Assembly: GCA_963832295.1 (NCBI GenBank)
Contig: CAWHTO010000001.1
Coordinates: 1,054,001 to 1,118,000, forward strand
DNA length: 64,000 nucleotides
From: Gymnodinialimonas sp963832295
Lineage (GTDB): Bacteria > Pseudomonadota > Alphaproteobacteria > Rhodobacterales > Rhodobacteraceae
Reading direction: 5' to 3'
Shown here in pieces: positions 63,368 through 64,000 of this stretch (the stretch's first letter is position 1; each line of letters starts with the position of its first letter). The notes under the pieces are model-generated. The model did no database searches and had not been told where the DNA came from. It worked only from the letters and a program-made list of their open reading frames with translations. Made by a program: the position numbers and the translations under genes.

Positions 63368-64000
63368 ATGACCGATAAAAGCAAGATGGCTTCAACCAAA
63401 CCGGCGGCTGCTTCCGATGTTGCGAAGGACCCAACGGCAAAGGTTAACCGACGCAGCCTTCTGGCCGGCACGGCCGGCATTGCGGTGGGTAGCGTAGTGG
63501 GCGCTACAAATGCGACCGCGCAATCCGCTGAAACGGCCGACGCGGTGCATTCCGGGGCCGCTACGCGATCCGGCAACCGGCTTTATACCGCCAATCCGAC
63601 CCATCCTGGCATGACGGACATCAGCCAGAACCCGGCCAACGTACCGCCGCCAATAACACGGACTGAACCTGCCACCGTCCGGCTGGAATTCGAGACCATC
63701 GAGCTTGAGGCGCATCTTGATGGCGATACTCAATACCGGTTCTGGACCTTCAATGGCAAGGTACCGGGCCCCTTTCAGCGTGTGCGCGTTGGCGACACAG
63801 TTGAGGTCTACCTGACCAATAACGAAGACAGTTGGTTTGCGCACAACATCGACCTTCATGCCGTGACCGGACCCGGCGGCGGGGCCGCGCTCGGCTCACC
63901 CGGACCGGGCGAAAACTACAGTTTCCGGTTTATGGCGCTCAATCCGGGTCTCTACGTCTATCACTGTGCGGTCGCGCCCGTGGCACTGCACATCGCCAAC
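63368..64000 (+). CDS. nirK: Copper-containing nitrite reductase NirK (partial, 3' end outside window)
   Basis: Periplasmic trimeric enzyme that reduces nitrite to nitric oxide in denitrification. A twin-arginine-type signal (VNRRSLLAGTAGIAVG) is followed by the first cupredoxin domain. This includes YRFWTFNGKVPGPFQRVRVG, WFAHNIDLHAVTG (His near 159 and 164) and LYVYHCAVAPVALHIAN (His-Cys near 199-200, His near 208). These are the type 1 and type 2 copper ligands. The first 211 residues are in the window. AAGGGGACCATC precedes the ATG. Confidence 0.93.
   Translation, partial: MTDKSKMASTKPAAASDVAKDPTAKVNRRSLLAGTAGIAVGSVVGATNATAQSAETADAVHSGAATRSGNRLYTANPTHPGMTDISQNPANVPPPITRTEPATVRLEFETIELEAHLDGDTQYRFWTFNGKVPGPFQRVRVGDTVEVYLTNNEDSWFAHNIDLHAVTGPGGGAALGSPGPGENYSFRFMALNPGLYVYHCAVAPVALHIAN

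Overview
The window reads as chromosomal DNA of a marine-type Rhodobacteraceae (Alphaproteobacteria, Rhodobacterales). Support comes from the high GC content, a class I lysyl-tRNA synthetase, an NDUFS4-like complex I subunit, a gcvTHP operon behind a glycine riboswitch, an ihfB-lapA-trpF-trpB block, DUF427/DUF2237/DUF465/DUF4864 proteins, and TTAA-N7-TTAA sites like those bound by CtrA. This assignment is an inference from gene content.

Layout. 1-6.4 kb: dacB and nadD (minus), a PAS-GGDEF-EAL c-di-GMP protein, and the ABC-F factor EttA, with a 74-bp tandem duplication in the gap before it. 6.4-10.1 kb: a RAYT transposase with several GTAG-type REP hairpins, one inverted pair lying in frame inside the gene; DUF465, cold-shock and dodecin genes; two tiny paralogous ORFs ending in FRFTDWA(S/A)I; and a secreted JAMM-like DUF4329 protein. 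10.1-14.9 kb: gcvTHP with its riboswitch. 14.9-24.7 kb: housekeeping and hypothetical genes, lysK, a large beta-helix protein and trmL. 24.7-29.3 kb: a surface-polysaccharide group (DUF1972 glycosyltransferase, sugar transferase, Wza-like export lipoprotein), partly broken. 29.3-36.6 kb: fasciclin, NYN nuclease, uvrB, an NDUFS4-like gene and a GNAT. 36.7-51 kb: tRNA-Arg, ihfB-lapA-trpF-trpB, pth, rplY, MFS, lldD, trpA, MATE and ychF. 51.1-52.6 kb: a shortened NERD gene, rarD and tRNA-Ser.

Downstream of tRNA-Ser (52.6-64 kb) the character changes. There is decayed DNA, a lone ROK regulator, an IS3-type transposase remnant, and then a tight same-strand operon: DUF5676-like membrane protein, DUF3141 alpha/beta hydrolase with a PhaC-type Cys nucleophile, DUF2933-like peptide, acetate kinase, phosphate acyltransferase, FabI and a copper P-type ATPase with two metal-binding N-terminal motifs. 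The start of a copper nitrite reductase (nirK) follows. This looks like a low-oxygen/denitrification-associated module that joins acyl-phosphate metabolism, lipid or acyl-CoA chemistry and copper supply.

A notable property is the number of broken genes. Single-base frameshifts are inferred in dacB, gcvT, DUF427, an outer-membrane-like protein, DUF5665 and a glycosyltransferase. Internal deletions are inferred in the Wza-like gene, a cNMP-binding protein and a NERD protein. Single-base indels in conserved genes such as gcvT point partly to sequencing or assembly error; the deletions look more like real decay. All functional assignments come from recognising families by eye; no searches were run.
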